This document shows, piece by piece, positions 44,830 to 57,400 of a stretch of 64,000 bases of DNA. The stretch is from the NCBI GenBank assembly GCA_030704615.1, contig CM060733.1, positions 51,896,001 to 51,960,000 on the forward strand. Direction: 5' to 3'. Within the stretch, counting starts at the first letter, position 1. Each line of letters opens with the position of its first letter. A model generated the notes under the pieces. It made no database searches and was not told where the DNA came from. It worked only from the letters and a program-made list of their open reading frames with translations. The position numbers and the translations under genes are program-made. The stretch comes from Takakia lepidozioides. Its lineage: Eukaryota > Streptophyta > Takakiopsida > Takakiales > Takakiaceae.

Positions 44830-46062
44830 AAGCACACACCACTGGGGGTGATGGAAAGGCCACCAAAGAACAAAGACCCCTACCTGATCCAGAGGTAAGA
44901 GACTTGCGCCTGCGGCAGATGGTAATACTCTGCAGGGGTGTGTTTTCTTAGCCCGCCACGTCACCCGTGGTACCCGGCCTTACCAATCTCGCCTTTACTG
45001 GTCTGCCCCCTTTTGTTTGTCATTGACTTGAATGGATGAATCGAGTGGATGAATATTCAAACTATAAATGGACCTAGGGGACCATCTTGTCATTAATTTC
45101 TCACAAACTTTGGTGCAATGGCCTCTCTCGCGTCTCACAAGGAAGCGATGGAAGACAAAGTACTTGCTCAAGATCTTTAGTCGTCCAATGTGATGGAGTT
45201 TGAAAGGAAAAGTGAGTAGAGCCACATATAGATCCATTGTAGAGGAAGTACCTTCAATATCACAGTGCAAAGTGCTGATGTATAGCACATATTATATAAT
45301 GCACAGTGACGAAAAAATAGGGTGAACTGAACTTACCGATCATAAACTTTCTGCTCAAATAATACAACATCTCTTTGGACGACATCACCTGCGAGCAAAG
45401 TGTCCCATATCAATGCTTCGACCCATGTTTTGATGGAGGCTTTGATGAAGCTGACATCCATGCAGGGGGTAATTACCTGTGCAATTGATTGAGAATGTTG
45501 CCCTTCCGTATGAGGCTTCACCGCCTCCATCTTTATGCTACACAAATGAAAAATCATTATTTTAGCCACATCTTATAACTTGAATGGTGTAGAAATGTGG
45601 CAATGTCCCTAGTTCATCCGCCTCTCTCTCGCTCTCTCTCTCCGCAGACGTTATAAAGCACCATTTCATTTCATCTCTCTCTCTCTCTCTCCCCCACCCC
45701 CAAGCGCAGTTTAGCTTCCATCGCTTCCTTGTGAGACGCGAGAGAGGCCATTGCACCAAAGCTTGTGAGAAATTAATGACAAGATGGTCCCCTAGGTCCA
45801 TTTATAGTTTGAATATTCATCCACTCGATTCATCCATTCAAGTCAATGACAAACAAAAGGGGCAGACCAATAAAGGCGAGAGGGGTACCACGGGTGACGT
45901 GAGCATAGTGTGGCCCTTTAATTTGGCGGGCTAAGAAAACACACCCCTGCAGAGTATTACCCTCTACTGTAGGGGCGAGTCTCTTACCTCCGGATCAGGT
46001 GGGGGTCCTTCTTCTTTGGTGGCCTTTCCATCACCCCCAGTGGGGCACTTGTGTGTGTGCTT
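44830..46062. mobile_element. Foldback-type element with about 330-bp inverted arms
   Basis: The left arm (44830 to about 45157) and right arm (about 45715-46062) are inverted matches with few differences. Examples are ACTGGGGGTGATGGAAAGGC, GCAGGGGTGTGTTTTCTTAG and TCACAAGGAAGCGATGGA. The ends share AAGCACACAC. The 555-bp loop contains CT-rich microsatellites (45622-45700) but no gene. The flanking 9 bp do not match, so the target duplication is lost or the ends are misplaced. Long arms would suit a MULE-type or foldback transposon. Confidence 0.65.
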
Positions 46063-47149
46063 TTAGAAGAGGAATAGATCAGGACCCCATCTGCCTATGA
46101 AGGACAAAACAATGCCAGGTTGGAAATACTTCAAAACAAAATATGATAAAGAGAGAGAACTGGATGCAATGCGAGGAGCAGCCCTGCAGAATTGCCAAAC
46201 CTGCAACTCAATCACCGTGCCGGCCTTGCGGAATCTATCTACATCTCCCTGAACTGGATTTATGCCAATAAACATAAGCACCAGGAGATTGATAAGCATC
46301 TGGCTCATTGATTGACCTTTTAGTGAGTGCAAGCTCCACTATGTTGACAGCATGCGAAAGAGACTAAACCTTGACAGCTGTCAGATGCCTACATCAACCT
46401 GAAGGCCAAGACCAGCATATAATCCAGACAAACATGCTTTTTCATGCTCCATGACTTTATGGCACTTTCCACTTGAACTGGAGACAGTGCACAGACCATG
46501 CTGCACAACCGGGTCATATACACCAACATTTACCTGCACAAAAACTATCAACTATCATTTACCAGCAAGGAAGAGCTGTCTTGTGTGTACTCTCCTCTTT
46601 GCATGACCTACACCAACCAAGACGTCATGTGCTAAAAGCCCTGCTAATGACTTGACAGAAAAAGATGTTATGTTATACCAGATCCCAATCGCACCCAGAT
46701 AAAGCAGGTGCTTGATCAGCAGACAATTGAGCGCTTCAGTGAAGTAACCTTGCACACCATGAGAGAGCACCAAGACCTTCATGAGTTCCGGGAATGCCAA
46801 GTGCTTTTGACAGCCCGTCCCCAACCAGGTACCCTTCTGCGTTATAATGAGCATGGGACCAATCCCATTACTAAAGCTTCACTTCTCAAGCATACATGTG
46901 CCCTGCCCATGATGACCTTCCAATCTTTGCCCTTGGCTGAAGGTCTGAAAGCTCACTCATATGTACAGAATCCATAGCCGCCATCTTCAAGGGGCCGTCT
47001 GTGCTACACCTATGACACTAACAGTCGGAACCATATGTCCTGAAGGTGTTGAACACCTACTGATGCTGCAGACCCTGTTGTTGACGGAAAATAATGGGTG
47101 TTACAGTTCAGAAAATTGTCACTTCTATTTTGTCCTGATAGAAGTATTT
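46063..47149. other. Intergenic, 3' of the PMI1-like gene
   Basis: It contains the probable 3' untranslated region of the minus-strand gene. Nothing else is recognised. Confidence 0.35.
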
Positions 47150-50100
47150 TCAAAAATGACATCTGGGTTCCGAATCTGAGGATTGAGTGCTGCCTGCCCT
47201 CCAGTGCATGCCACGTGAAGAAATGCTCCACAATGACTCGCCCTTCTGCACCTTAGTCTTTCCAAGTGGTGCCTTGGATTTCAGAAACAGATGCTTGGGG
47301 GTCTTGCCCATTCCATTGGCCAGAAGCCACCTAGAGCCTGACTGTTGATGCTTTTGGTTGCCCCAACCTTCTTTCTTTTTATCAGAGACGCTCTCACTAG
47401 CTTTCAGTCCCGACATGGTCACCTCCACAATTTTGAACTGTGGGGGCAAGGGGGGAGCCTCAGGTTCCTCTTCCTCCTCACTGTTACCCTTTATTGAAAC
47501 TCGTCTCCCCAGTTTGGCAGGTGGAGGCATCATGACCCTTTCTGCCTGAACTAATGCCATCATGGGGGCACCCACGGGCTCGTAATTTCGAAGTGGGTCA
47601 CGGAGTTGCACCAGCATAGCCAGTGTTAGTGTATCACCCATGAATCCCCCTCTTACATTACTTGTCTTTGCACCACCTTTGCCATCTGTTTTTCCCCAGA
47701 CGGCCGTTTTGTTCTCTTTCTGCTTACTCGCAACCACAACATCCCTGTGGACAGCATTGTGAGCTGCCAAAATTGCCCGAGTGTTCTCTTTAGTCTCTGC
47801 TTCATCATACACACCTGCATCGAGCCTCATCCACTCATCTAGAGATATTGCCATAGACATGAACCCATCATCAGACCTGCTTGAAGCTTCCTCCTTCGTG
47901 TTTCCGCCTTCCAACAAGTGCAAAGCTGTAACACCCTTTAACATTCCTGTGCCCCTGTCACGTCTCTCCTTGGAGCCACCTTCTAGAGCTGCCATTTCTT
48001 GCCATGAAAGTGCATCCACACTGTAAGGTGCTTCCTCCTCCACCATATCTGACTGTATCTTCAACCCTTGCATAGCCAAAGCTTCAATTTTCTGCATGGC
48101 CATGGGAGCCAGATCCTCGAGTGACATGAAGTCATTAGAAGGTTCTGCGAAGCTCCTACTGTCCTTATTAGGTCTTCTGGAGCTTGCTGCCATGTCAGCA
48201 CCAGCTCTGTTGGCCAGAGAGCCTTCCCTTCCATCATACTCCAGACTGAGCCCTGCCTGTGCACTTCCGGCAGGGCCTAATGCTGCATACCTGAACATCA
48301 CCCAACTCTGGCAATTCAGAGCTGATTCCAAGTCTCTGCCACAAGCTTACGAGAGTGTGCTGCAAAAAGACACATTTCAATTTACCATGTCCTCTTATTC
48401 ACGCTTAAGAGCTGCCCTGTACAAATTAGTAGTTCCACACCAGATAACCAGAGAACACTAATTATCCAGGCCAACTGCATTTTCAATCTGTCAATCACTG
48501 AGTTGTTTCAGAATATTTGTGAAACTGGAACCATTGCAACCTACAGGGCTTGTGCATACCGATTCATATGCAGGTAGAGCACAGCAGACAAAATCAGGAG
48601 CTAAGAGCAGCCATTCCAAATATAGTTGAATATAACTGATTATGAACTACACTTTCTGAGGTGTTCTGTATGGATGGAATGGGAGAAGAACTCAGAACCC
48701 ACTCCTGAACCCTTGTGGGTGATAATAAAAACATGACCTACCAACCTTCTATGCAATCCACGACAAAGAAAATTACCCATTCCTGAAGTTGCCATACTGG
48801 TGGTGCCCTCCTTCCAAAGCATCCAAACCCTCGCTTGCAATTTGTTCCACTGTCTTACCCATTATGTCCTCCAAAGGCATTGCCATCATAGCTTGAATAG
48901 CCATGCCTTCCATGCCAGCAGCAGCCATACACCGCAAAACATCCACAGCATTTGATCCCATCTCTGCAGGCACCACCAGGGGCTTGGATACTTGCATAAC
49001 CAGCCGCCCACTTGTGTCACTTGCCTGGAAGTTTACAGGACTCATAGACCTCAATGATCCACCATCTCGAATTTGAACAGCGGAGCCAAATCCCTTTTCC
49101 AAAGCTGGTAGATTGGGTGTCTGAACCAGCGCTGAGCTGTAAGAGCTCTCAAAGTCTTGGAGGGTTTGAGGCTCAGGCAGGGAGTCCTCGAAAACTCTTT
49201 TGTTCAAGCCCCATTCTTGCATAAGAGCCTCATTCTCAGCATCTTCCAACAATTTGGCACGTGACTTGCTGCGCATAGTTTGTGTCGCTTTCTCCAGCTC
49301 TGATTCAGCAGCCTCCATGATGGACGACAGCTCTACATCCTCTTCACTGCCCCAACCTGCAAATCAAAATCACAGAATCTTACACTTTTGTGGCAATCAG
49401 CCCACATCATACAGTGACCAACCTGGATTTGGTTGTTTTCTAGATCTACATTGCTTTCCACAAGTTTTCGTTCCCTGATACACTCCTAGAAGTGTTGTTT
49501 CTTGCATGTAAGGGTATCCATTCCAAGGGTTAGAAAGGCAGGAAATACTATTAGCAGTATAATTCCCTTTCAGATGTGGTCCCCTTGTCGGCTGCCGGGG
49601 TAATCCACTTTTCTCAGGCATCAACCATCAATAGACAAGACACTAACCTAGAATGCTGAGCTCATCCGAAAGAGAAGATTTGTGAATGGTGGACGGTTCT
49701 CGATCGTCTATAGGCCCTCCTTGGAACTGCATGGGTGCATCGTCTAGATTGAGTTGAGGAATCTCAGGCAAGTTCAAGCCCAGGTCAATGCCACCTTCGA
49801 GCAAAGCCTCTTGCTCAAATTGCTTGAGCAGCAATGCACGAGGAGAATTGGGCTCACTGTCAGAGGCAGCTATAGGGCCCCCCTCAGTTTCCAACAAATC
49901 CAGAAATTCACCCGCCACAGAGTCAATCTCATCATCAGATTCTCCAGTTTTCCTTTTTCTTCCATCCTGCTCAGTTGCTAGAAATGTTTGTGTTTCTGCC
50001 ATAAATGCAAGTTTCCCATCTTCCTCTGCCATGTCCAACCCTTGCTTCCCCCCCTCTTTATCCTCGTCGCGTGTGTCTTGACCCACCATGCAGAAGAGAG

Positions 50101-52647
50101 AATCTGCAGTCCAAGCCCTGGAATCTTCTTCCTCCTTTCCTTCATGCCGGCCCCCTTTAAGTTGCTCGGACTCCTCCAACTTTTCTTCTGTTTCTAGCTC
50201 ACCTGCACCCTCACTTATGGAATCCAAAAGGTCCTGCAAATTCGACGCATCGTCCATTGGCACCTCAGTCGTCATATCCTCTTCTTCATGTATGACCTCC
50301 TGTGCTACAACCTCTTCTTGCCCCTCTTCCTCAAGCGAGATCACTTCCAGTTGCTTTGCCTCCTCCAACATTTCCTCTCTTTCTAAGTCACCTCCTCCTT
50401 CACTTATAGCATCCAAGAGGTCCTGCAACTCAGACTGTGCCTCCATTGGCACATCAGTTGGCATTTCCACTTCATCATGTTTCAGCTGCTGGTTTACAAC
50501 CACTATTTGTGTTGGTTCTTCTTTCTCTGAAGCTCCCTCCTTGTGCCATAACTCTTCCTTGACTTCCACATCAAGTTCAGCTGTATCTGCAGATATTACT
50601 CCAAAGACCCCAAACAAAAGAATGTGCTTAAAGTTCTGAAAATTAATTTGTGCTAACACAAACAAAAATGCTCCCCTGACAGGTTGATATTAACGTGTCC
50701 TCACAAACTTTCGTTAACTATGATGATGCTTACCAAAATTCGCAAACATTGCATTCCAGTAAACAAACCAGGAATACAAATGAAATGAACTTCCCAACAT
50801 AAACCTGCAATGGCCAGTAACTCTGATCAGGGCAAGCATTCTGGACAGGTTTGAACTCTAGTTCAGTCAGCAATTTTAGATACGGTAGGGGAGATTGCCA
50901 AGTGCAGTTAGCTACAGAGATCCCCTGGCTTAGACACCACCTTGAGTTTTTCGTTATCATACCCAACTAGCAGCTATTCTGTATGATGCAGTAAAGTAAT
51001 TTAAGAATGTTCAATTATGATACTGGGTACTGAGTTCTCACCTGCCACCTCTTCTTCTTCCTGTACAAATGCAACATTCTCAGCTTCCACATCAGTTAAC
51101 CCTCGAATAGACACGGTGTCAGGTAGTGTGCCCATTTCAACTCCCTGCTCAACAACAGTAAATTCAGCCTCGTCTTCTGAGTTCCCATGATCTTCTGATT
51201 GAACCGCAGGATCAGAATCCTTTGTGACTTGACAGGGTTCCACTTCAAACTTCTGTGGGGTCTGTGGGGCCATCATGGACTCTGCTTGAGGAAACAACCT
51301 ACGCTTTGGGTCTTCTGCTGAGAATGCTTTAAAATCTCGCCACACATTTGGTCTTTGGGCATCTTTTCCAGGTTTGTTAGGGCTCTCAAGGGATGCATGC
51401 TCGTCTAAGCTTAGATGTTCCATGCCAAGATAGCCAGAGAAGTCTGCTAGAGGCTCTGACAATGCCGGGGAGAGGTGAGCATCTGAATGGCGCCCGCGCG
51501 GTGTTCCATGTGCCGAGTTGGGCAAGCTGTTGTAAGACCGCATCGATCTATGAATAGGCGACTCTCCAAAAGAACTTGTATGACTACTTACAGGTTGAAG
51601 GTCTTTTAGGACTTGATAACCAAATGTGACCACAAGGGTGCCGCCCTTAGCTTTCCCTGACAGCTTGAAACTCGTTGTCCAGGTATTCTCCTTCTCTTCA
51701 TCATCGGTATCCTCAAGATTGTCTGGTAGCAAACGGCTGAAGTCCAACCGATGCTTTCCAAGGACAAGCTCATCAACATCCAGGGCGATAACAGAGAGAT
51801 AGAAGCATTTTGGCATGTACTTGATGGAATGTGAGGCATTCTTGGATCCATAGACAGTGCATTTCAGCTTCAACGTCTCTTCAAACTCAGCTGAGCCTTG
51901 GAAGACTCGGGAGGGCATGGTCTGGGCCGAATTATCATCTTTGCGTCGCCAGTGGACAGTGAGACGGAGGCCATTCATTGTGGATGGAAGGCCCTCAATG
52001 CCATGGACACGTACTGTGAAAACACAGTTGAATCGCTGTTGTCCTATATGTGCAATTGCCCTGAATGGTTTCCAGTTCCATAGGCTCTTCTTCTCCTCCG
52101 GAACCTCAAGTTTCTGGCTGAAGTTCAGATTGTCTCCCAGCCATGAAGGAAAATTCGTCACTGCGGGCAAGTTCTTCTCGAATCCCTGAGAATGCCATGG
52201 TTTCAGGGGCCGTTGGAATCCCGGAAACTGTGGACTATTCTCAACATTCAATCTGTAAGTCGCAGTCTTCTTACCAGATTCAGTTGAAGGCGTCGGGCTA
52301 GGCCTGCTAGCAACGGGCGGCCTCGGGTACGCTGACTTGAGGGAAGATGCGGACACCGAAGGAGGAGTTACGCTTCCTGCTTTGATGTGTGTCTCGCTCA
52401 CCCCACGGGCAAGCATTCCCTCCCTCCTCCCAACATACGGAGATGTTCCACCTCGCCTTGGAGAAGGAGCATGCTGGCCAGCATTGTACAAAGCCTGGCT
52501 CAGAGCTTCAAGCTCCTGCAGCAGCTGCCCCCCTGTCTCCCCTCTCCGCGCGCCTCCCCCCATCGATGGGGAAGACGGCACTGAACTCACCATGGAATAA
52601 TCCCCCTCACCAATACATCCTCCCCCTCTCCCTCCACGCCGCTCCAC
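47150..52647 (-). CDS. PMI1: PLASTID MOVEMENT IMPAIRED 1-like protein (NT-C2 domain)
   Basis: Four exons read 52647-51042, 50586-49648, 49356-48777 and 48290-47150, about 1421 residues, all GT..AG. In angiosperms PMI1 and its paralogues act at the plasma membrane in chloroplast and nuclear positioning through actin. The N-terminus has LLQELEALSQALYNAG. An NT-C2 domain follows (about residues 195-345: RFNCVFTVRVHGIEGLPSTM, GTLVVTFGYQVLKDL). Exon 2 is acidic with two related blocks (LQDLLDAISEG and LQDLLDSISEG) and SEPNSPRALLLKQFEQEALL. Exon 3 holds the family signature (LMQEWGLNKRVFEDSLPEPQ, SLRSMSPVNFQASD, VVPAEMGSNAVDVLRCMAAA, MPLEDIMGKTVEQIASEG). Exon 4 has QSGSRWLLANGMGKT and ESLWSISSR. 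After that the expected C-terminus appears only in the +1 frame, so the end is altered. Confidence 0.9.
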
Positions 52648-54435
52648 TCCCAGCGCCTATCATCACCATCACTCTCCATCCCCTTCTCTCCCATTCTCCC
52701 CCCCCTCCTCCATGCCCTGCCCCCGCTCTCCACACACATCCGCCACCCCTCCCCTCCTCCCTGTGTGTGTGTGTGTGTGTGTCTCTCTCTCTCTCTCTCT
52801 CGCTCAGCAAACCGAGAAAACGACCAATTCTTTGGCTTTATATTTACCGTGATTTTTATTTTATTATTTTATTTTCTAATAAAAGGAAAAAGTTCACAGT
52901 ACGACCGACCACGATTCGGCGCCGAATTCACATTATTTTCTTATGTTGCTTTTTCATTATATATGCATATATATATTTGTTTTTGGAAAAGGGAAACAAA
53001 TATGGCAGAATGTAGATAGAGAATGTGGGACAGAATCTCACTCACAGGTCGGGGATAATGGTTGACTGGGATTGATAGGCGTTACTTTATATTTCTTAAT
53101 CTTAAGTGCTCTGACTTCTCTTCCTTTCTTTGTGGATTTGAACCCGGGATTTAAGATTACGTTAGTAAGTAGTGCCAGGGAGGATGTAACCACGTGGGGC
53201 ACATGGTTACTCAACATTTAACACGGAAGGAGGTAGTATTTGGCTCCCGGGGCAGAAGGCAGAACGTATGAATTTCAGGTGCCGGACTTGTTTGAGGCCT
53301 GGTATGAAGACGGCCGGCGGGAAGCCGGCCGAGGGCGGTGAAATAGGTAGGCAGGGAACTTGTGTTCGCTATGCGATCCCAATCAGCTGGCAGTCGTGTG
53401 TTCAAACTTCAAATCACGGCTGCAGGGGTCAGAGTATATAGAGAATGTCAGCACAATGATGGCGCGATGGTTTTGAACCGGGGTTAAGTCTAACCAGGGT
53501 GATATCCCGACCCGAGGTGGGTGAAGGGTGAGGCAGCGAGAAGACGCAGGCGAGCGCTCAAGGAGCGCTTTGGTGCTGGAGAAAGAATCTGCCACGCGGT
53601 CTTCTCTGGCTGGCTGGGGTCTGTTTTGTTTTCGAGCAGCTTCAGTTATCGCCATTCGTTTCGCGCCACGTGTACGGAAGGGTTCCCCGGGGCATATACA
53701 CAACCAAGATGCTTGCGAGAAGGGGAAGCCGGCGTTGAGCCCCCCATCTCTCTCTGTCTCTCTCTCTGTCTCTCTCTTTGTCTCGCTCGCGCATGCGCTG
53801 TGTGTAATTGCTTTGCATGTGGCTCGAATTTTGGTGAAAATCCATGTGGGATCGTCAGTGTGAGCAAATGAATGTAACTTTGAGGGACCCCGTGCTCACT
53901 TCAGGAGGCGCTGCAAGTTGTATCACTGTGCTGGTGCTATTTCTCTTGTTGTCCCTCTGTTTGCCAGAAGGATGGACCGGTTTCCAATCTTTAGAGGAAA
54001 CTGAAAATTTCATTGACAGCGTGCGGCTTGTAATCCCGCTGGCAATGGATAGTTCTGTAAAATTAACGACCGAGTGATGCAAGTTCGCACTGAACAATAC
54101 AGAGTGGTCAGGATTCTACCTGCCAACGATGTTGCTGTTCACGTTTAGGCATTCTTGTAATACTCAAACCATGCCTTTGCATGGAAGGTGAATTTCGGAA
54201 TCGATTTTGCGAAAATTTTAGGGCTGTCATCGGCTCTCTCGGATTGCAAAATCTAGCGTCAATCAGTTTGCGACGGGGTTTTCGGGTTGTGATGGTAAGT
54301 TTTTCCTTAAGCAGCTTATATATTAAAATAATAGGTGCGTGTTTGCCGGTTAAAGAGCTGCTATAGGCATGTGAACCGATGTGAGCCGAGCAGCAGCAAG
54401 AGGGTTTATTAGTACCTGAGAGTACCTGAGATCCC
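52648..54435. promoter_or_regulatory. Shared upstream region of the divergent PMI1-like and CDC14-like genes
   Basis: The start codons are 1788 bp apart and point away from each other. A (GT)n(CT)n microsatellite lies at 52763-52802, about 120 bp before the PMI1-like start, with a CT-rich stretch around it, as in many plant 5' untranslated regions. A second CT/GT-rich stretch is at 53749-53786. A perfect B-box-like word, GGTTCAAATCC, is on the minus strand near 53137 without a clear A box. Confidence 0.45.
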
Positions 54436-57400
54436 ATGTCTTTGCCCATCACAGACCGGTGTGTGCCACGACTAGGCAAGATAGCGTCACCAAGTGGTGG
54501 CAAAATGGGGGTGGCATCGGACAAAGACAGGGTTAACTTGAGCGAGATTATGAAAGAGAAGCTGTTTTTTGCTCCTCTGCAACGCTCCGAGGACTCTGCT
54601 GTAATCCAGTGTCTCCCCAAGCCAGCTACAGGCTTCAGCATCGACAATGAGCTGGTGCGGCCTATTTCCTCCACCCAGACTTACAACCACCAATGTAGAC
54701 TCTGTTGTGCATGCAAAATTGACTGAGAGTTGCGATGTCGGGGTCGCTGCGTAAGAACAATATTCTGGAAAGATGGCATCATAAGAAAATGTACGGTTTT
54801 GAGATGCTTGGAGTGGATATCAGTACCATGTGACCACCATCCTAGTATCAAAAATGCTCCTCGCATTTATAATGTTAATAGCACCGCAACCAAGGAAGAA
54901 GTGAGAGGGACTCGTTGGATATAGTTAAATGATATGAGTAATATATTGTACCATCCTTATGCTGTTGACATCAAACGAATTGATTTGAATCTATTGTTTG
55001 AGGGCCCTTCGCATTTGTTTTTACGCCATTTTCTATCTGTACATATGAATTTGTAAATGGCAAGATGACAAGCTGAGGCAGAGACTGTTCCATCTGTTCT
55101 TTGCCTGTTGGCATTTGCCAAATTTAGTGTAAGGTATATGGGAGGTGTATCTTTGAGCCCCTCGTGGGGAATGGTTTATGTTCCAAGGGTTATTTTGTGG
55201 CCAGCAACCATGTGTGTCAAAATGGAATCACCATATTCAAATAAAAGGAATAAATGGAGAACTAGTGATATGAGTGTATTACTGACAAAATGTGATGTCC
55301 ACTCCATGCATTTATTTGGAAATCTTTGAAGCATCTTTAATCTTCTGTAAACATTTGCAGAGATACTCTAGATGCATTTCCATCTCATGAAGCTCCATAG
55401 TGCAGGATAGTAGGGCTTTGAGTTTTAGGAGAAGTCCTGATGGAGCTGATCTCTGCAAGCAGGTATATGAACCATTCTTTGCTGACTTCGGACCACTCAA
55501 TCTTGCATGCACCTACCGTTTCTGCTGGAAGCTTCATGGGCTTCTTAAGGTGAGTTCCTTTTATCTCACTCTTTTAATATGAATTGAAGAGTGCAGTGCA
55601 ACATGGAAGATAGGCAGTTTTATTTTTCCTGCTCATTGACGTGAATGTGAAGCTTCTATGAAGCCTATAACCCAGAAGAGAAGTTGCGAGCACCTTCACT
55701 TTACGACAGTGGACAGTTTTTTCAAATTGACATAATGACTCGACCAAAGTTTACACTTCGTAAGGAGCATTTGCTCACAGTTTGTGCAGTTTCTCCATGT
55801 AGATGTTTAACCTGTTCAAGGCCTCCAACCACTGATTGGAATGTTACACCCGGTAAATTGGAGTGCTTGAAGTGGGCCTATGTAGAGGGCTGCGTACGAT
55901 CATCTGCTGGCAGAAAAACTACAGCTATGACTCGTGACCTTGGATGGTCGAGTTGTTATAGATGGATGCAAATATCTGCTGCTGCAATAGAGTTGCAAGT
56001 ATCTTTTGTGGCACAGACCTAACAATAGTATGGATGGTTTGCCACTTATGATGGATCTGGTGCCTTGTTTGAGTGAGTCAGGAAGCAGATGAGCAGAACC
56101 AATGTGTTTTTTTCTGCTGTAGTGCCGACCCCAAGAAAAAGTCGAATGCTGCAGTTTTGGTATGTGATCAATGCCAGTGCCAGAATCTCTAACCTCTCCC
56201 TCACTTCACAAGTCACTTCCAGATTTTCACATTTCTTCCAAAAGAAGCTTCTGCATGCATGCCAAAACTCTATTTCCATGTTGTATTTCCTTGACAGATG
56301 TGGCTGTCTACAGCCACAAGAATGTCATGTGTTACCACTTACTGTCACACTCCTGCTGTTGATCAGGCATCCAGCTAATGAGAAGCAGTCTGTCAATCGT
56401 TCCCTTGACTTAAACAGACAGAATGAAACGAAAGAAAGTGATAACTTTCTGATGTCCCTAAAGAAGTAGGAGAGAAGCAGATGGAGAGTTGTGTACACAT
56501 TGATGGTCTCCCACAAAAGCTGGGTAGGCCCCATAGGATACTGACACTCTCAGGTGTCAGCTCTGGGGTTTAGCCCCTACAGGTTATATGCGTCTCATCT
56601 GAACTTGCCCTTGTGCTTGCACTGAACGGATGACAATCCTGCCATGTTGAACTCATCTAATGTGAAGCTGTAATGTACTTGCTGCATTGATCTCATACTA
56701 TGAAGCTCATTCCAGCACTGCTGATATAGCACTTTCTAGTTGGAAAGAAGGGTAGAAAATACCTTAATGTGGCTGTGTGAATGGTTGCACTACTTGTCAC
56801 CTTGTCAAAAAAGGATTGAAACTTTATAATGTCCAAAGGGGCCCCAAGGGAGAGCAACTCATAAGACTTTTGTTACTGTAGCTTTTTTGCTGTAGACTCG
56901 GCAGACTCCTTAGGGAGATATACGTAAAGGGAAACCATTATGAGTCCTTCTGTGGCTGCAGCTTGGGGCGTACCTGGTGCTGTTTGGCAGTGTGGAGGCA
57001 GACGCCGCCTATGGGCCTCTCTCCATGTTTGAGCCATACTTGGCATTTCGGGATCCCACCTGTGGAAGTTCCACCTATCATCTCACTGTGCTTGACTGCA
57101 TCCGGGTGCCATTTCTTCTCTTGCTCAAAGCATAGCCTTAACTGCAGTTTGTCTTGGTCAGTGGAGGAGGAGTGTTCTTGAATGTTAGTGCAGAGCTTCA
57201 GATAGTCCTCAATGCTGTCAGTATGCACCTTGTTGAATCATCACGTGGAAAGAGGATATAGTGTTCCATCCACACTGCAATAGCATACTCACAGGCAGCT
57301 ACTGCAAGGCTTAGCCACTGTAGTTTTTTACTGACTGTAATACTGCTTTGGTACATAATGTCAGGCTGTATCAAAAGCGCACAAGGTTGGCTGGGTTGAC

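Noticed and set aside
52600-53019. Plus-strand proline/serine-rich ORF over the PMI1-like 5' end
   Set aside because: It is the antisense shadow of exon 1 plus the pyrimidine-rich leader.
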